DNA from: Amphiduros pacificus
Lineage: Eukaryota > Annelida > Polychaeta > Phyllodocida > Hesionidae
Assembly (NCBI GenBank): GCA_949316495.1
Contig: OX439004.1
Coordinates: 40,182,561 to 40,246,560 of the forward strand
Reading direction: 5' to 3'
Length of the DNA stretch: 64,000 bases
Shown here: positions 14,575 through 28,700 of the stretch, piece after piece
Layout of the letters: every line of letters begins with the position of its first letter
Numbering within the stretch: position 1 is the stretch's first letter
Position numbers and translations under genes: made by a program
Notes under the pieces: model-generated
What the model saw: the letters and a program-made list of their open reading frames with translations, nothing else
Database searches by the model: none
What the model was told of the DNA's origin: nothing

Positions 14575-14745
14575 TGTGCTGAGCCTGGTTTCAGAATGGC
14601 GGTGGCGCATGAACCACGTGCGAATCAATGGGTGGCCAAGAACACGAGCACGCACCGGCATCAGCAACCAGCACGTTCCAGGCAGCCGCAACCCCTCCCA
14701 CTCGCGACACTGCCTACGCGTGCCACCAGAAACACTCGTCATTAT
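14575..14745. promoter_or_regulatory. Candidate intronic regulatory island 2
   Basis: This is a compact CpG-richer island inside AT-rich intron, with a CACGTG E-box near 14616 and several other CpG-containing words. Short open frames cross it on both strands but show no domain or codon pattern. It could be a conserved non-coding element or a relic of another sequence. Confidence 0.25.
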
Positions 14746-14759
14746 CATAATGACTAAAT

Positions 14760-17700
14760 TACACTTCTTTTCATTCATGACTTGACACTTGTCTTGTTGT
14801 TGATTCACAATACATGGTAATACCTCCCAGCTATCTTGAATAGGGATCCAGTACGCCAGCTATTCATGATGAGAAGTCAATTTCCTTGAGTACAAATTGA
14901 CAATAGTGAACATAACACACCCCTGAAATATGCCGAGTCTGTGAGAAAAGTCTGGCAATTTTCATGAATGCAAATTTCACCAATGTGAAGGACCTTCAGA
15001 GATCATGTGACTTAAATTTAAATCAACCTAATTGAATCAAACTTGAGGCCAAATGTACGAAACAAACATGGCTGCCAAGCCGGTTAAATTTCCATACGCT
15101 CTTAGAAATAAGATCCTCTTTTCAGTGTTCAAAATGAAATATTTGGCATCCACAATAGAACTAAAATATCAATGAAAGATTGGTGAGAAAACAACAAACA
15201 GATATTTGCAGGTTTTATTCATTCATTTTGAATGCATCTTAATATGATGTGATATTAATGCAATACAGAATGCCATATTTCAATGCTGCATGGCTTCTCT
15301 ATATTTCATGACCAATGTTTAAAAAAATTACAATATTTGATCAGTGCTCTTTGGTATCATGCACAGAAATGAAATCACTGGCAATTTCTGGAAGATAAAT
15401 AGATAAATAAATTAGAATGTTTGAATATTTGCAGGTTTATACAACATGTGACCAATGCAGAAAAGAATTTTCATTATTTTTTGGTGATAATTTTGAACAT
15501 GGCAATATCAGATTTGTGTCTACAGGAAGTCAAAAGACATAGTGAAAGCCACAGATTATGAAATGTTTGTTTCTTAGATAAAAAAGAAAAGAGATTTATA
15601 TTTGGATTTAGAGAGATATGAAAAAAACAAAATAAATAAATATTACTTTATTGTTTTTTGTTATGACACTTTCTCTCGTGACACTTCTGGTTTCATTGTG
15701 TATGTTACCTTGGATGGGTTTAGAATTGGTGCATTTTTCATTAACAAATTGTATCTGGGTCTTGATTTGATCTTGGCATACTGAGGTGAGAATAAAATAG
15801 AATTCCGCAGATGCGACACGTGCCGATTTCAGGTGTGGAAATTCACACCTATAATCACGGGAAGGGTGAATACACAAAGGTTTAATGAGTCCCTTGTAAT
15901 TCTCATCATTTCTCTATTAGTTCACCAGGTTTGTCCCTTCACATCAGTCAGGTACACTCACATTTCTAATCACAATACTTTGCGAGTCCAAAGAATAAGG
16001 GGTGATTAATTCTTTTTTTTTTTGGGGGGGGGGGGGGGGGTGGGGGGGGAAGGGGATGATTATGCAGGAAGATAATAATAATGACATGCGACAAGTAACC
16101 AGATGTATGTTACCGGTGAATTTCCACCTGGTCATGTGACTTATTATGTACATAGTGAAAAGGTCACTGGATCACGTGACCAGATGTATGCACAGACTGT
16201 GGTGTGCACTGGGTCGTGTGGGATGTAGATATGACAAATGAATTAATTGTTTTCAGAATTTTGGCACATTGCCACCAATCTCCAGTACATTTTATAATAA
16301 TGAAAAAAATTACTGCCAAAAGTGTGTAAAATTTGGTAGAAATTGTTTGACAGTTTCTGCAATATAGATTTGATGGGGGTGGGCAGAGGGTGGAGTGGGG
16401 GGAATAGAGAAATTGACGCAGGTGGAGATTTTCTGATTGTAGGATAATAACTGCCTCAAAATTACAGTTATCAGAGGCAGACAACTTAAAAGTTTATTAG
16501 ACAAAGCAATGCTCCAAGAAGTGAGTGAAAAGTACGTAATTAGAGATTTGATGAAGATAGTTGGTCCATTACTGACGTTTATTGCAGCAGAGGTCTGTTA
16601 TGATGACACCGGCTGACACGCCCTTATCTGGTCTGATATGTGACAACCTCTGACACTCAGCTCACAACCCATATATTTATGAAAAGATAACCCTTTTATT
16701 TCTTGCTAGCTTGTAAGTTGTCTGTTCAGCATCTTTGAGCCAGGTGACATCCTTTGTATGTGACGCCCAGATGGTGCCAAGGTTATGGGCAAAATTAGAA
16801 CTGCGATTCTACAATTACCAATATACTGTCTTGATGTGGTCGTTAATTTATGGCAAAACCAGAAACTTGGAACGACTGGTGTGGTTTTGACTGAAGACGA
16901 AGCTTGATCCTGTTTTCTAACATCAAGGACACCTTATGCTGTGAAAGTTGACACTGATATGTTACAATGGATTATTAATGACCTTCAGTAGGTTTGGTGT
17001 TGTCAAGATCTTACATGCCCCAGCCAATGTTACTTACTATGAACTTAGTGACACTCACTAATTAGGTCAAGTCTTTTCAGGCAGGATCACATGGATAACT
17101 TTGTTGGTTTAGAATTTTTTTAAATAATTTTGCCCATGATTTTAAGGTAATTTTTTTTTAATTTCTGAAACAAATATCCTGTTTTGTGTTCGTAAATTTG
17201 AATATTAAGAATTTTTTGCTGTTCTTTTTTAGAGTTTTGACTGAACTTTATTCCCTCCCTTCACAGTAGGGTGACTGGGAGATCAAACAATTATTTAAGA
17301 GCAATCCCAGCTCATCATTAATATTCATATATGTATGATATATGCTGATAAGAGCCATACAAAAGGTATGAATCCAGTGAGGAGACAAAGAGTAAGATGG
17401 CAGACAGGTTATCACACCTTTTGCTGAGAAAAATAGGCACTGGCCTGACTTGCGCAGCATTTACTTCAAGGTTCCATTGATTAAGAAGCTTGTCTGACTG
17501 AGGGAACCAGTGGGTGGGGCAAATATTAATACGTTAGGGAATACCAGTGTGGGGATGTGTGCAAAAATACAATCTTGAACTCTTTCCAGTCCCCGTGTGG
17601 ACCCTAAGCGCATTAAAAACGGTTCATGAAGGATGGAAACAGTCAAGAATTAATAGAGCTGAGCTTTCTTTCTTTAGATCAGAAGCAAAATAAGCAAAAT

Positions 17701-20700
17701 TAGTTGATCATGGAAGTAGAGTGGCTGATTTTACAAAGGGAGATAAGTTTGTGCTCATATTTGATCAGGAAAATCCATGCTTGGTTTTGATGACACTGAA
17801 ATGACAGCACACGAATGACGCCTCAATTTCTTACCCAAACATGACCTCATTGTCTACAGATCACAGAAATGGATTTTTGTTAATTAATTTAGAAATTAGC
17901 ATCGTCATATCGCTGGAAGCCAGTTTGGATGTGGTGAAATTAGAAAGGGCTTTGGCCTACTACCCACCCATCTGGTTTTCTCTGTTGACACTTGTAATAC
18001 ACTGTTTGCCATCAATCCTCGTGGGATTTCTGGGGAAATAAAAATACAATTATACACAATCCCATCTGATTTGCAAACCAAATCCTCATTCTAAAAGCCT
18101 TGTCAGGGTCCTGCTATAAATCTTAGCAAAGTGTTTCTGAGCAAAAAAAATTATTGCAGCTGCACATGATCATGGATTGTTCGCGTTTAAACATTTAAAT
18201 GGAAGTGTTTTATTTTCAGTTGTTTTTTTATGTATCTGTTTATGAGACATATTTGAAATAAATTTTTATCAAAATTCATATTGAAATATCAGTTGGAAAG
18301 AGTGATATTTTTTTTTTAGAATGAGTAATCCAATGTGACTTAACATCATCAGTGCAAACATTAAGTGCATCTGTACTGTATTTGGGCCACCGTTTACACT
18401 CAAGTTGCATTCTATCCAATATATCATCAAGAAGAATATCCAACATAATCTTGGCATCAATTCAAGGAAATATGGTATTTTTAGTCATTTCGGGTCAAAT
18501 ATGTTCAACCTCAGGGTGATTTTGTATGTGGGTGGTACCAAAATGACCAAAAAAGAGAGAAAATAAAACAGTGAACTGATGACAAAGTTTTGATAGAGAT
18601 AATATGTTTTTGATTAACTATTTAGCCATTATAAATGATTACCTCCCGACAGATAACATATTGATACACAAATGTTGTATTCCCCAGCACATAATGTTTT
18701 TGTTATAAAACATTGCCTCCATGGCAGAGAGCCATGAAATTCATGAAGTGACATTACACATGTACAACAAGTAGCTGACCTTGGGGCAGTCCATTGTCGA
18801 CAATTGTTGTTTAGAAAGTATACCCTTTGAAATCATTTGTTGTTTTTGTGAACATAATTGTCCTACAGAAAATTAGTACATTTATAGGTGACATAGAGTG
18901 AACAATGGAATATAAGATGACATTTTTCCTCCTCACAAATTTATTGTATGGCATAAATATGAGATTACAGACCACCCAATGTAGAAATGCAGGAATAGAA
19001 GTGTTTTTTTCAGCCTGGGAAGATGAAATATTTGAATGTCATCGTTTTCCCAGTTCTATTCATGACAAATAAAATGGCCTATTATCATGATATGAAATAA
19101 TATAATAAATATCATTGACAGGAAGCAAATATATTTGAAAAAAAGGCATTAAGTCCATTTAATACAACTTAATTTCAGATGTAAGATATTTGAACAAAGA
19201 ATCTAATTTAAATGCTTTTAATTTCAGTGCAAACTACAATTTTGACAAACTAAGTTTTTATTTTTTTTGCTTTCAGAGACACATTTATTTTCTTCCAAAT
19301 TCAAATTATTAGTTTGGTCATACAGGTCTCCAAAATGTGAAACAGATGTAAAATGTGAAACATTTCTATTTAAATGCAGACCTCAGAGTAAAATTAAATT
19401 TTAACATTTCTGAATCTTCATAAAATCCTGGTGCATTATTTTTTATGATTCCTCTACAACATTACTGCAAAGTTTGGCCTTCAAAATGGCCCGCAGACCC
19501 TACAGCAGAAGAAATATTTTGGTGTTGACATCAGACAGGCTGAGGGTGATAGATTTTGCGAGCAGGGGGATCCGCCTAACACCCTGACATACTTGCCCCT
19601 TAGATCCCTGATAAAACGACAGGTGGAGGAAAGGTTAAATGACCGGGTGGTAAACCGCATGGCAAGCCAAGCCAAAGGTCATGTAGATACCAACAGGTCT
19701 CCTTTGCTAAAAAACTAAACCTGATACTTAAGGTTATATCAGTGTAAGTGTCAAGAAAAGAATGTTTGTTGAAAAGATTTGTAGAGATGTAAATCTTTCT
19801 AAGATGAGATCAGAAATTTTGGTGAAGTGCACATATTTTAACACTAGGTGGCGTGAGTGATGCATGTAAAATATGGAGGTGACACCTTCTGTATATAACA
19901 TAAAATACAAATACTATTGGAACACAAACATTCAGAAAAAACCTTGCAAAGTTTACTGATAAATCATGGAAAGAAAACAGAACTTCTCCATTTGCTTCTG
20001 ATATTGGTCTTTCTTTGTGTGTTATTGCATATATGATAGATTTGGTTTGTCCTCTTGAGACCTGTCATATCTGAATCGGGTCAAGTGCACTTTGCCTCAA
20101 AAGGTCATAGTTCAACCTTACATCAATAAAAGATCTGGTTTTGCCGAGCTGACCTTATGTCGGAAGAAAATTGACAGGCCCTCGGATACCGCCAGACATT
20201 GATTTAAGTGACTGTTTAATGGAATAGGGAATTGGGTGGTGCAGCAGGGATAGATGATATATCCTATCTATCCTTACGAGAATTGGCAGAGAGTTCTAGA
20301 TGCAGATTATAGAGACGATGAGCTATGTCACTGGTGTGCACTTTGTTGTCCGTCTTTCCTCCTGGTGGTCGAGCCATCAAACTGCATCAGTGTTTATCAG
20401 ACTTTATGTAATTGTGATAAAAGTCAGCCCTTGAATAATCCTGAATATTGGATGAATCCGGAGGGGGAATATGATAAGGTAGGACTGGCCTGGACATCCA
20501 AACCTGGAGATATTCTACAGGAAAATGTGCAAGCCAGGGCTCAACATTAAACTAATGCATAGTTTCATTGCAGTTTTTTTTAATTTAATGAGCAAGGAGG
20601 GTAATTCAATTTTGAAAAATCCCACCCCATCTGTAAGGACCAAATATCAGACATTACAATTTCATTAAAATTATTAATTGAATCTGGGCAAGTGAAATTA

Positions 20701-23220
20701 ATATCAGGGCAAGTAAATTCTGGATAGCAACCTGGCCCGTAGGGATGTGATGCAGTGGTCAAGGCCTGGACACTGCTCAGTGGTCAAGTGGATTTCCATG
20801 CATAATTTTTTATTCTTGATGATGAAAAGTGTAACATGCCAAAGGTGGCATGATGAAAGAACTCAGCCATTCTTACCAAAATAATAGCATTTGATGGGTA
20901 TGCTTAGATCAGATAGTAAAATCCACTCTCATCTCTTTATATTTACCAGAATTAATTCCATTCAAGAGAAGAATAAATATCCATATATTGCATTTTTATA
21001 GAGATGTGTATATGATTGATGGGGTGTATTTATTGTCTTTGAGGAAGGAGACCTATAGATATTACATCATCATGGGTGTGGCTGGCTGCAAACTAATATT
21101 ACCAATTCCCCCACGGAGGATAGTAATATTACACATCTGATATACTACAAAAGGAACATACCTTTGTAGATTTGCAAAATGGAAAAGCTTTCTTTTTGGT
21201 TAAAATTACATTTGATTTCTCTATATAATATTATATGTAAAAGTGGTAGACCCAAGTGGAAGAATCCTACAGTATGGCATGTTTGCAGACCTACTATCTG
21301 AGATATACTGGGATTATGGTGTGTTTACTTACCGAGGCTTGATGTCATATCCCTTGACCATTGAAGCTTAGCATATTAGCATTGCTTAGAAATACAATGT
21401 GCGCTGTAGAGCTATGTTCAATTGATCAGTATTCAATATCATAATGCAATATTGGATTGCTTACATTTCAAATGTATTAATTAGAGAAAAAATCCTCAAA
21501 GAACCTTTGCTTTATCAAATATCATATCATTAAAGATTAATAAATAAATATAAAATACAACATTGTCAGGATAATTGGGATATAGATTAAAGATGTGTTA
21601 GTAATATTTCTTATAAATGGAGCCTAAATTGGAAATGTTATTTATATTGAGTGGCTAGACTGTTATTGTATCAAGTTGCATGGATCAAATAACTTGCTTC
21701 TTGATGTGCCACTGGTATTTACTTAGGAGGAAGGCTTCTCTGCTTGGCATACAGGTCACAATTCAATTAGGATACTGAATATTTGAATGAATTTTAATAC
21801 ATATAGTGATTCATTTTGGCTTCAAAATAACACATTCAATTTTGGTCCAAAAGGTTCATAATCTGTGATATTTAATGAACAGTCATTGGAATGCTTGCAG
21901 TGTGGTAGATAGTAGTAAAGGGATCAGATGATATTTAAGATGGAATCATGGATTAAATGGAGTCCTGATTGATCCCCAGTTATAATCAGCTGCGTCATGT
22001 GTGATATCTAAAGAAATAAGGTCAAAATGTCTACTGCATATAAAATTTGAATATTTATGTGAGTGATTTGATTCATCTCCATTTCCTGCTTTGATTATGG
22101 TGATATCAATGATAATGTGAAAAAAAGCCTAAGATTTGGATAAGGTCAGCCATTTCTGCCTCAAGGATATAACATTTCTGGAAAATAAGATTATGAGGGC
22201 ATATTTTCTGAACACACTACCACCTTATTGGTTGCATGTTTATTAGTTGGCAAGTTAAAAATATCCTGCCCAGCTACACTAGACAATAGTATTATCAAAG
22301 GAGAGGACACAGACAGTTATTATTTGATAGCATCACATTTGATTGTATCGAAGACAAATTGATTAAAAATATATATGACAGGAGGTGATGTCACAGGAAA
22401 GAGTAACTGCTCATTGGTCAGCTTGAGCCAATCTATAGATATACAATAAGACTATCTGTTAGCACTATTTGCCTTGATATATGTGTGGGCGACAAGGATT
22501 GTCTCTGGGTGTAAGTTCACATAGTTATTGACTTGATAAGCAAAATGTACTACCAGATTGGTACGACCTATGGACATGTGCAAATGAATGCTGACCCACT
22601 ATTGCAACTCGTTTGACATCATCCTGGGTGTGGAAGAAATCATGTCAAAGCTGGTCAAAGAATGAATTAAATTATGAAACTTAAAAGAGACTAAGAAAAA
22701 ATACCGAACAGTTTTTTTTCAGTTATTATTTTTTTGCACTTTTGGTTATTGAGATATTGTGTCTTTATGAGAGAAATGCACCGATTGTAGTGTACGAGCT
22801 GGCAGTAGCAGCACTGTATGACATCACTAGGGCAATTAATTGTATTGTAATCATGTTATGTTAAGTTATATGAACCATTAAACATTCAAAAGTTCAACAT
22901 AAGCTGATGCAAATAGTTTATTTTCCCATGCTTCCAAAGAGCATAGATAATCAAGTACTTCAGAGCCTATGTAATTCCTTAAAATAGGCACAGTGACCCC
23001 TGGTGACAGAAGTTTCACATACTTGTGGTGAGCTGCATTTTGAAGAAATCAAGATAAGGAGTGCTACTGAGGATAGTAAAATTATTTACATTAAACTTCA
23101 CATCTCCCTTCATGGGGCCTCTTATTCAGTGTGGTCTCAATTGTTATGGGAGGGGCACTGAAAGGATATTCATCTGCAGATAATATATTTTGAAAAGGCC
23201 TCCCATTGCCCTATATATTG
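14760..23220. other. Non-coding intron stretch
   Basis: No exon, RNA gene or complete element was recognised. It contains a poly-T/poly-G run at about 16012-16050 that could form a G-quadruplex on the plus strand. Mixed-composition patches (for example 16500-16650 and 19480-19640) show no coding signal. Confidence 0.45.
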
Positions 23221-23230
23221 CTCTGAACAC

Positions 23231-23278
23231 ACTTCCTGTGTTCACTTCCTGTGTCCACTTCCTGTGTTCATTTCCTGC
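23231..23278 (-). promoter_or_regulatory. Tandem cluster of four ETS-like GGAA motifs
   Basis: The words acttcctgtg start at 23231, 23244 and 23257, and a variant atttcctgca starts at 23270, giving an exact 13-bp period. On the minus strand each reads as ACAGGAAGT or a close variant, the ETS-family consensus. The cluster could be a homotypic ETS site inside the BCL2-like intron or just a short minisatellite with no function. Confidence 0.4.
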
Positions 23279-25969
23279 ACAAGTCATATTCAAACACCCA
23301 TGAAATGTACTGATCACAGGAGATTTTTAGAGAGGAGCATTATTTTTTAAAACTTTATAATGTATTCCATTATTAAATTTCTGGACTTTTTTTTTTTTTT
23401 AACTTTTGCAATTACCTCAGCCATTGATTGGTGAACTTTTGTTTCCTTTTAAAATTCAATTTAATATTTAATTCCAGTTTAATCACTGTTTTAGGACTAT
23501 ATTGGCAAATATTGACACACTAATTTATTCCGTTCATTCTCATGATTCCAGAACTTATTATTTATTGAGATATTAAATGAAAACTTAAACATTAAACTGT
23601 ATGTGTGTTTGCGTTCCTGTTTGCATTAAATATAAAAAAATAGATATATATATATAATACATACATTATGATACCCTTTGTACTTTGAGTTGCAATTAAT
23701 TTTGATAAGTCATCAATTTATTCATTAAATAAAGGTATCACTTACACTTGCAATATGCATCTATAACCATAGTATCATTCTTCGCATTATGTTTTTAAAA
23801 ATATTTTTGGGAAATAAATACAAATGATCAACTCTGACACCAGGTGGCATGGTGGCTTGTGTCAAAACAAAGGATGATATATGTGGGGTAATGAACTGAC
23901 ATGGGTTATCAGAGTTGGCTGTGATTTCGTTATCTGGCAATCATAAAATCTGTGAATCACTATGGTGAGTTAGCAACCCTCGATCAATGAATACAGACCC
24001 AGGCTATAACATTAGTACAATGGAATATGATGCCATAATTATTGTTGTCTGGGGCCCTCTGTTATGAAGGTCATCTCAGCGTGCACAATTGGGCCCAGTA
24101 ATTGCTGTCATATTGTGTTACCAATCCCTTTTTTTGTTTGGCCATTTTCATAATTCCACTGCCAGCCTCGATCAGTATCATGGGATCCTATGCCTTAATC
24201 TGGTTTCAAAGGAATTTGAAATTAAAAATGCCCCAGAATGAATGGAAAAAATTGAAACCAGTTATTACTTTTTTTACTGCAGGAGTTGTCAAATTTTGGC
24301 AATACGCTTTGATTGTTCTCCTGATAACCAGCACAATTTCAATGAAATTTAACACAGATAGGTTTTCAGGTATTACATGAGTCCGAGTTTCAGGAAGTCA
24401 AGGATTAGTCAATTTGATTATTTCTTTAAAAAAAAAATAGAATTTGATGTATCAAGTGAAACCATAATTCCATGAGTTTTTTTAATACACATTTGCATAG
24501 CTCAGAATGTGTCAGGTTAGATTAAAGGATTTTCCTGATATATCCTAATTTTGATAATAAAAACATAATTTGATATTTAAGCCAGATTTGTTGAAATTGG
24601 GGAAATGAATAAATGAATATCATTAAACTAAGAAAAGGTCTAATAGTTCAAGGTTGTAACAAATGCCATACGACATCTTAATGAATGGAGGATGGATTTT
24701 TTGTTTGTAGGTTGATCAGGTACTTTGGAGTGTAGGATGGAAGAGTTATAGAGCTCATTACATTTATCTTTTGATCCTCAGCTTTGATGTGAATTATTTA
24801 GTGAGGGCCAGAAATATGAATGAAGAACTGCACCAAGGATGGGCTAAATGTGAGGCCCCTATGGGAGTTCTCAAGTTTTACAGCAAGAAGAAATTCTGTT
24901 TTTTATTCAGAAGAAGCCTCTCAACTCTATCTCAGAGTAGCCATTCAACATGCAGTATTTTCTTTAGGGCCTGGGGTAAATGTTTAAGAGAATGGTACAT
25001 ACCTATTAGTGTAGTAGATCTCGAAATATGCAAGGATATTCCCCTCGGAGTGGGATGTGTTGCTATCACATGAGCAGGGAAAACCAGGAGTTGGTTTTGC
25101 GTTTCGAGTGGGAGAAAATATGTCATGGAAAAAAATTTACTGACAAAACTGCGCAACCTGATGTACCATGTGACAAGAGGCAGAGAGGATGGGATGTAGC
25201 ACACAGAATAGATGCTTATTTCTGAAAAACGAAAAAACACAACATTTTCTACATGAAATCTTGTGTTTTAGAGACAGATAGAGAATGGGTGGGAAAAGGG
25301 TCAGAGACAAATTTCACACATCAGCAAAGTAATCATTGATTTGATCTGCTTGGGCCATTGGTATAGTGTGGAGTCTATAGTATAAATATCTGCTGAAAGC
25401 TTTTAGTTGGTTCACATCCACATGCAAATACACGATCCAGCAACAGTAGACCAGGCAGCACTCACCATAGACAGGGGGAAAAATTCATTATCAAAGGGAT
25501 GGTGGAGAAGAAAGGCCAATATTGATTTGGTTTAGAATTGGTTGATGGAACTCGGAGATGAACTGACAACACACTAGGGGTGGTTGGTCCATTCATAAAA
25601 TATCTGAACTAATCACCTCCCAGACAGAGGTGAAAAACAAGTGTTGCCTCCAGACAGATAGCAAAAAAAATCATCATTTAAAATTTATATCTCTTTGCAT
25701 GTTGAAGGTCATCATATTGGCAGATATCGGTTGCAATGGTATGATCTATAAAAAATGGACAGACAGTTCTATGATATCTATTTGTTTAATTTGATATTCT
25801 CAAAGTTCACCTTCAAACTTTATGCAGTAAAAATAATAAAGTAGCATAGCATTTTACCGACATAGAACTTTCTGCAAGAAAAATGTAAAATAATGCAGGC
25901 AGAAAATCATCAATTGAACCAATATTTTTAAAAAAATCATTATTTGAACCACCACCTTTAAAAATATTA

Positions 25970-26170
25970 ATTGAAAAGAATTGATTAGAATAAATGGAAA
26001 TAAATTCAAATGTAATAGATTCGATTATTATAAGATTGAATTAGATTAAATTAGAATAGTTTAGATTAGAAAAGATTATATTTGAATAGATTAGAATTAA
26101 TTCGAATAGATTTTATTAAAATGGATTACATCTAATTAGAATAGATTGGATCAGATAAGTTTAGGATAGA
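25970..26170. repeat. Degenerate AT-rich short-period repeat
   Basis: The words tagattagaa and ttgaatagatt recur with roughly 10-bp spacing over about 200 bp, almost without G or C. It is a simple low-complexity tract and carries no coding signal. Confidence 0.55.
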
Positions 26171-27118
26171 ATAAACAAGATTTCTTCAATATGCTGATGG
26201 CAATGATTTAAACATTTCTGGAATAAACCATGTACTGTATATTGATATATGTGACCTGGAAAGTTGCCAAGTTTACATATTCATGAGATCGCACACACAC
26301 AGGTGGAATTTGTAGGCTAAACAGGTCTTGGGTAAAACCACTACAGTATTACTTGCCTAGCATTGTCTGAGAAATAAAAATGTATTGAGACAAATAAAAT
26401 ATTCATCTGGGGACAAATAAGTTCTGTAATGTCATAATTTTTGCATTGGAAAGTTTAAAAAATATGAACATGATGAGACCATTGTCATATTTGTTGTGGA
26501 TTTAAATTGGCATGTTTGGACTACGTGTCAGAAATTTGGTGTCAAAAACATTTTTTTTTTTTTTTTGCTGAACAGTTTTTAAATGCAGATTTTATTATAT
26601 TTGAGGACCTACAGTACTGCGCAGATCACAGCATGGTTTAATCATAGGGGGTGGTATTTATGAGACCCTTGTTTGACATTAAGCGATTTGAAGCATGTGA
26701 TTCTGTGTCACAAGATTAAAAGATGGAGTGACGTGATTGAAAATGGTTTCATATATGTGAGTGTGGCATTTGTCAGTAATATATGTAATCCACACATTGT
26801 GAAAAAAAGAGTTATTGTCTCCATTTTACAAAGTGAGCAACATCATTTGGAGGTTTATTCCTATTTTATCTGATGAGCTCCACTGTCTACCTTATTCCAG
26901 CCATGTTTGAATATGACTTGATAGATTCATACTTCAATTAGATTTGCCAATTATATAAAATAGTTTATAAAAAAATCTTAAATTTCCCTTCATTTAAAAA
27001 AATCTTAGAATCTTAAGAATCTTAAGGTATGTGTTTTTACACATCTATGATTAAATTGTAAAAACTATGATTGTAAAATTTCAAATCACTTATTTTTGTT
27101 TTTTGTTTGTCTTTGCAG

Positions 27119-27259
27119 GGCGGTTTTGTGGAATTTTATGAAGGTGGACCTGAGCGTAAAAAAGAATCACCGTGGCCAACACTAAAAACAATATGCAGTT
27201 ATGCTGTGGGGGCAATAGGGGTTATGACTTTGGGTGCGATTTTGGCACAAAAAACATAA
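27119..27259 (+). CDS. Terminal exon of a Bcl-2 family protein (BH2 end and membrane anchor)
   Basis: A strong acceptor (tttgtctttgcag) precedes an open frame of 46 codons ending in TAA at 27257-27259. The peptide starts GGFVEFYEGG, which lines up with DAFVELYG of vertebrate Bcl-2 just after the BH2 tryptophan. It then reads SPWPTLKT and a hydrophobic segment TICSYAVGAIGVMTLGAILA followed by QKT. In human Bcl-2 the same region has SWLSLKT, then an anchor with TLGA, then GHK. The exon opens in phase 0, where the vertebrate BCL2 intron falls after GGW. Family members sit by this C-terminal tail in the outer mitochondrial or ER membrane and control apoptosis. BH1, BH3 and BH4 lie outside the window, so pro- or anti-apoptotic role cannot be judged, though the tail resembles Bcl-2 most. 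Confidence 0.82.
   Translation, partial: GGFVEFYEGGPERKKESPWPTLKTICSYAVGAIGVMTLGAILAQKT

Positions 27260-28699
<1,440 letters not shown>

Positions 28700-28700
<1 letters not shown>

Larger units (their letters stand above)
1..27118 (+). other. Presumed giant intron of a BCL2-like gene (3' part)
   Basis: I see no coding exon of a known family on either strand in this stretch, and the open frames are short and unconvincing. It ends in a pyrimidine-rich tract and CAG that feed the Bcl-2-type terminal exon at 27119. A Bcl-2 protein needs a preceding exon with BH1 and the first half of BH2, and I do not see one here, so the preceding exon should lie upstream of the window and the intron should exceed 27 kb. 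The stretch is AT-rich with scattered repeats listed separately. A small nested gene or non-coding RNA cannot be excluded by eye. Confidence 0.55.

Noticed and set aside
14452-14808. Overlapping open frames of about 100 codons on both strands
   Set aside because: They exist because the island is GC-richer and poor in stops. No domain, splice context or codon pattern supports a gene.
20254-20550. 98-codon plus-strand frame beginning MIYPIYPYENW
   Set aside because: No recognisable family, no matching exons nearby and no clear splice sites. It is likely a chance frame in the intron.
24771-25073. 100-codon plus-strand frame
   Set aside because: No domain resemblance, and it overlaps a similar-length minus-strand frame. 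It is treated as chance.
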